From contig CM060910.1 of NCBI GenBank assembly GCA_030737875.1, positions 250,450,427 through 250,514,426 on the forward strand: DNA of 64,000 bases, written 5' to 3'. The notes beneath the pieces are model-generated. The model did not search any database, was not told the DNA's origin, and saw only the letters and a list, made by a program, of their open reading frames with translations. A program made the position numbers and the translations under genes. This document shows positions 60,335 through 64,000 of the stretch, piece after piece. This stretch comes from Allium sativum (lineage: Eukaryota > Streptophyta > Magnoliopsida > Asparagales > Amaryllidaceae). Positions within the stretch are counted from its first letter, which is position 1. The number at the start of each line of letters is the position of its first letter.

Positions 60335-63300
60335 TTTGGTTTATTCAAAGCTTAGCTTATTGGGTTTAAAAATGGATCTTGAAAACAAAAGGTTTTGGAA
60401 AATAAATTATGAAAGTATAAAAAAATATATTTTAAGATATATTTTGAAAGAAAAATTATTTTGAAAATTAGTATTTTGAACTAATACAGCGGAAATAAAA
60501 ATTGTTTTGAGATTTGAAATTTTGTTCGGAATCCCCAGTCTTCGGATCTAGATTGCCAGAGCTATTCTTCAGTAGGTCCCCTTAGGTGTGAATTTTGATT
60601 CCATCGACGAATGGTATCAATGGAAGGTAAGTATTAGAGAATCGACGAATAAATTTCTCTAACCATGTAATTTAGAAATCTAGATAATTGAAATTGATTG
60701 GTAATAAATATTCAGATGAGAAGTGTGAATGAAAAGAAATTTGAAATCATTTGAAAAAGTGAAACGATGAATTATGTTTTGATGTTCAGAATATACATTT
60801 ATGGAAATAAAATCAAGAAGGTTACAATTGGAAATCGATTGTGTCAAATCACATTGCTAATTTATTTGGATTATCCAGAATTTGACAAGATAAACTGTAA
60901 TTGGTTTCAAACCAATAAGGTGTAATCGAATATATGAATTCGATGATAAGTATAAACTTGTTAATTGATTAACAAGAAGTGAATTGTGAATGAGAATTAT
61001 AAATAAAGCGGAATATGAATGATGGTTTTAAAGAGGATTTGAACCAATATTTAAATGAAATTGGGATAAAGAGAATGGAGTTGACCAGAAGGGTGATGAT
61101 ATTCTGAAGTTCAGAAAATAAGTCAAATGAGATCTTCCGAAGTTTGGAATCTGGTATCAAATAACAGATTATTCGACAGAAAGTTATTTAGGGGAGACAA
61201 TTATGTCGAATTTCAGGAAAGTATTATTTACTTTCCGTTTTTAATCAAATCTTAATATATCATTAATTAATTTGTATGAATTCAGATTAACAAATAAAGT
61301 GTATTTTAAAGTTAAATATTTCGTAAGCATAAATTATTGTATAATGAACGATTTTCGTAAAAGAAGCAAATGCTTAACTTGAATTCGAAGATTACAAGAA
61401 CAAATGTCTTATTGGTATTCGAAGTTGTGAACTTATCTATTTCAAAGTTGATGGTGTTGTTCAGTTAAGGTCTGAGAGGTAAATATACCCCAACTTGATT
61501 GACTTTATTGTTGACTAAGAAATGGATAGGGTTCGATAGCAAGAGTGGTTAAGTAAAATAAGTAAATGAGTGGCAGCAGTTAAGTGAAAAATAGCGGTGT
61601 TGTATTTATTATCTAGTTAATTCAAATAACGGATTTAGAAGTGCTTTCCCCTGAGAGTAAAGTGTATTTTCCATAGTAAAAAAAAAAGATATGTGAGTAT
61701 ATGGATATGTTTTCAAAGGAACAAGAGGTTAACATAAATCAGAATGGCAGTAACTGATTAACAAAGATCCGCACGTCGAAAACGAAGGACGGAGGAACGT
61801 AAGAGTAAGAGATTTGTAAATTGAAATTCGATAATTGCGTAAGCAATGATGTGATAAGCAATAAAGAAATGGAGTCAAGAAAAATTGGAAACTGACCGGA
61901 GATTGGTCAAGTTGGATGACTTTCTAAGTGTCGATCTGATGTTGGTTTCGGCCTTCGGGGTTGATACTTAGAGAGTTGTTCGCTTGCTAATTTACGATCA
62001 GAGGATGTAAATGTGGAAGAATGAAAATGCATGAGGAGGAATTGGTTATAAGAATTTTGAAATTTTGAAAGTATAAAGATTTGAATTAAGTGAAAAACTT
62101 AATAATTAGGGATCTAGAAGAAATTTTGACTTATAACCAATAGATTTAAAAAAAATCTGAGTTGAAAGGATATCCAATAGCTGAATTGATTAAGAAATCA
62201 AAACTAAAATTTTGAAATTGGAATTGAATTTGAGGATATCCGATTTCGAATATTGAATATAGAAGTTTTCGGAACTTATATAAAATATATATAAGAATAC
62301 AACGAATTTGGAGACCATTGATTTGGAAGGTAATCGAGTTGAAATGGAATCTTATATAACATAATGTTTGCAAACAAGATTTGAAAGGAAATCTTATGAA
62401 TTGACATAAGTATGATTTTTGAGGAATATGAAATAAAATACTATATGTATATAGTATAGTATGTTTTTCAAAGTAAAGATAAGGAAAGTACCTTCCTTCT
62501 CTTGAATTTCGAGCTTGGTTGAGATATGCTGCTGGTGGAAGTAGGTTGTCCGGACATAAAACTCATGAGTTACCATTGAGCACGACTGCTAGCGAAATTC
62601 GCAGGGCTGCAGATAGCCTACGGCGGTCCGATGTTTCTTGAGGGAATCAGGCGTAACCATTGTGATTGCTGCGATCTAGAGTCGTTGGAATTCGACAGTG
62701 TAGCGAAATTCGCTGGGCTGTAGATAGCCTACGGCGGACGGATGTTTCTTGGGGGAACCAAGCGTAACCATTGTGACTGCTGCGATCTACAGTCGAATTG
62801 TAAGGGCGTAATCCGCAGAGCTGTGAAAGCTTACGGGTATGGATGTTTCCTGAGGCAATCAGGTGTAACCATTGTGTACCTGCGGTCCACTGAGATATCA
62901 TAGTGATAGTGAGCCACCGGTTTGATGCAGCAGTTAGTCTTTGTGACTTGATTGGTCTTCGTGACCTGATTTGTCTTTGTGACTTGTTTGTCCTCGTGAC
63001 TTGAAATATCTTCATAAGTCCATGATCTATTTCCGTGATTTTGAGATAGAGCGGCCAACGCTCAATGACCTTAGATTGTCTTTTGATTCTTAATTATCTT
63101 TCGTTGATTTGTCCATGACGAAATTCGCAGGGAAGTGATTTCCTATGGATACGGATGTTTTCTGGGGGATCCAGACGAAACCATTGTGTATCTGCGATTC
63201 ATGAACAATCAACATATCATATCACATTGGTACTTTCCGTATCTGTTTTTCTAAGGAATTTTTGAAATATTTTTCCACTGGGAGTTGAAACAAGGATATT

Positions 63301-63881
63301 TAGCGCTTGGAGATTTTAGTCATGCGTCTGGCCAACGTATGCCTAACGTCTGTAAGAACGACAATAGACTTGTCAGACTTCGAGTTATAAAGTATTTTCG
63401 ATTTTAAGAAACAAATCAATAATATGAAATTGAAAGATTTACCGAGAAAGATGATTTTTAATGGTTTTCAAGAACACGTTTTTGTACCAATACAAATATT
63501 TTCAGATTTTGAAAATTTTCAAGTTTTGAATATATAAATCATTGGCTAGAAGAGGATATTATTTGCACTCTTCGATGAGTGTTTGGAAAGGATAAATGGA
63601 TTGGGTGGATTGGATGGGAAATATTTGGATGAACGTGGATTGTGAGGAATAAGCGGGATGATGAATAATAAATGAGGCTTATACAAAAATTTGGAATAAT
63701 TTGAAATGCGAGAATCCAATTTATGCGTAAGTTGAGATTCAAGAAGAGATTGGACTTGAAAAGAAATTTGATTTTTTTGAGTTAAGAAATAAGGTTGATG
63801 ATTTAAACTTTGGTATTTAAGTGTGGAAAAGTTTCACAAATATTGAAGTATACATTAGTATAACTTCTAAAACGATCTTTC
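60335..63881 (+). mobile_element. Element H internal region, non-coding (LARD-like)
   Basis: About 3.5 kb between the primer-binding site and the polypurine tract. The longest frames (up to 122 codons, around 62647-63058 minus) run through tandem repeats and match nothing known. No gag, protease, RT, RNase H or integrase motif was found on either strand. A stretch at 61924-61971 (GATGTTGGTTTCGGCCTTCG) matches LTR C at 17610-17660, and 61463-61502 (AAGGTCTGAGAGGTA...CCCCAACTTGATTGA) matches LTR D near 40909-40950 in reverse. Large LTR-flanked elements without genes are called LARDs; they depend on proteins of related elements. Confidence 0.85.
62590..63206 (+). repeat. Four diverged repeats of about 90-110 bp inside element H
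   Basis: Units at 62590-62699, 62701-62805, 62806-62895 and 63117-63206 share GAAATTCGCAGGG, a GGATGTTTCTTG(A/G)GGGAA block, AACCATTGTG and CTGCGATC, in that order. Between units 3 and 4 (about 62937-63020) a shorter repeat of the type GTCTTTGTGACTTGATT occurs four to five times. Confidence 0.9.
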
Positions 63882-63917
63882 CTTTTCGAGGACGAAAAGT
63901 TTTAAAGGGGGGAAGAA
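63882..63917 (+). promoter_or_regulatory. Element H hairpin and polypurine tract
   Basis: Hairpin arms CTTTTCG (63882-63888) and CGAAAAG (63893-63899) precede AAAGGGGGGAAGAA, which abuts the 3' LTR at 63918. It is nearly identical to the same region in element A (2065-2098). Confidence 0.93.
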
Positions 63918-64000
63918 TGTAACAACCCAGAAATTTCGACAACTAGAGTATGAGATTTATTAGAGATTTAAATGATTAATAATAAATTGGATACTTGGAT
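63918..64000 (+). mobile_element. Element H 3' LTR, first 83 bp; rest outside window
   Basis: All 83 bases equal 56585-56667, which identifies the second LTR and suggests a recent insertion. Confidence 0.95.

Noticed and set aside
62647..63058. Overlapping 122- and 75-codon minus-strand frames
   Set aside because: They run through the tandem repeats inside element H, and their repeated peptides mirror the DNA repeats.

Overview
The window is plant nuclear DNA made almost entirely of transposable elements. The evidence is Ty3/gypsy chromovirus polyproteins, primer-binding sites matching plant initiator-Met tRNA (TGGTATCAGAGC), a CACTA transposon, and AT-rich composition with (AT)n runs. I found no host protein-coding gene, rRNA, functional tRNA gene or CRISPR array. 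It looks like gene-poor flowering-plant heterochromatin; the species cannot be named from the sequence.

Layout. Two stacks of nested insertions meet near 21,047. The left stack opens towards position 1. Element A (plus strand; end of pol at 1-1998, 3' LTR at 2100-8376) sits inside the 3' LTR of element B (minus strand, 8377-17152). B ends inside a long LTR, C (17153-19476), and C sits inside J (19477-21046), an older LTR of B's family.

The right stack opens towards position 64,000. Element I (21047-23836, 23837-24350, then a 5' LTR piece from 24351) is the host. It is interrupted by solo LTR G (25851-29854, flanked by ctta) and by the large decayed element E (3' LTR 29932-36719, 5' LTR from 51904). 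E carries three further insertions: solo LTR D (39045-45375, flanked by attat) in its reverse transcriptase, a CACTA transposon (46556-50901, flanked by gct) in its gag, and LTR F (52914-56584) in its 5' LTR. F is cut by H, whose 5' LTR is 56585-60320 and whose 3' LTR starts at 63918.

Function. Only A has an uninterrupted coding frame in view (RNase H, integrase, chromodomain). B has one frame from gag to chromodomain with six nonsense codons, although its LTRs are nearly identical. E and I are broken. H has no recognisable coding capacity but keeps its LTRs, primer-binding site and polypurine tract, and its LTRs match over all 83 visible bases, so it probably moved with proteins supplied in trans. 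The most unusual structures are the very long LTRs of the A/D/E group (6.3-6.8 kb), modules shared by the LTR 3' ends of different elements, and two sets of palindromic repeats inside the CACTA element.
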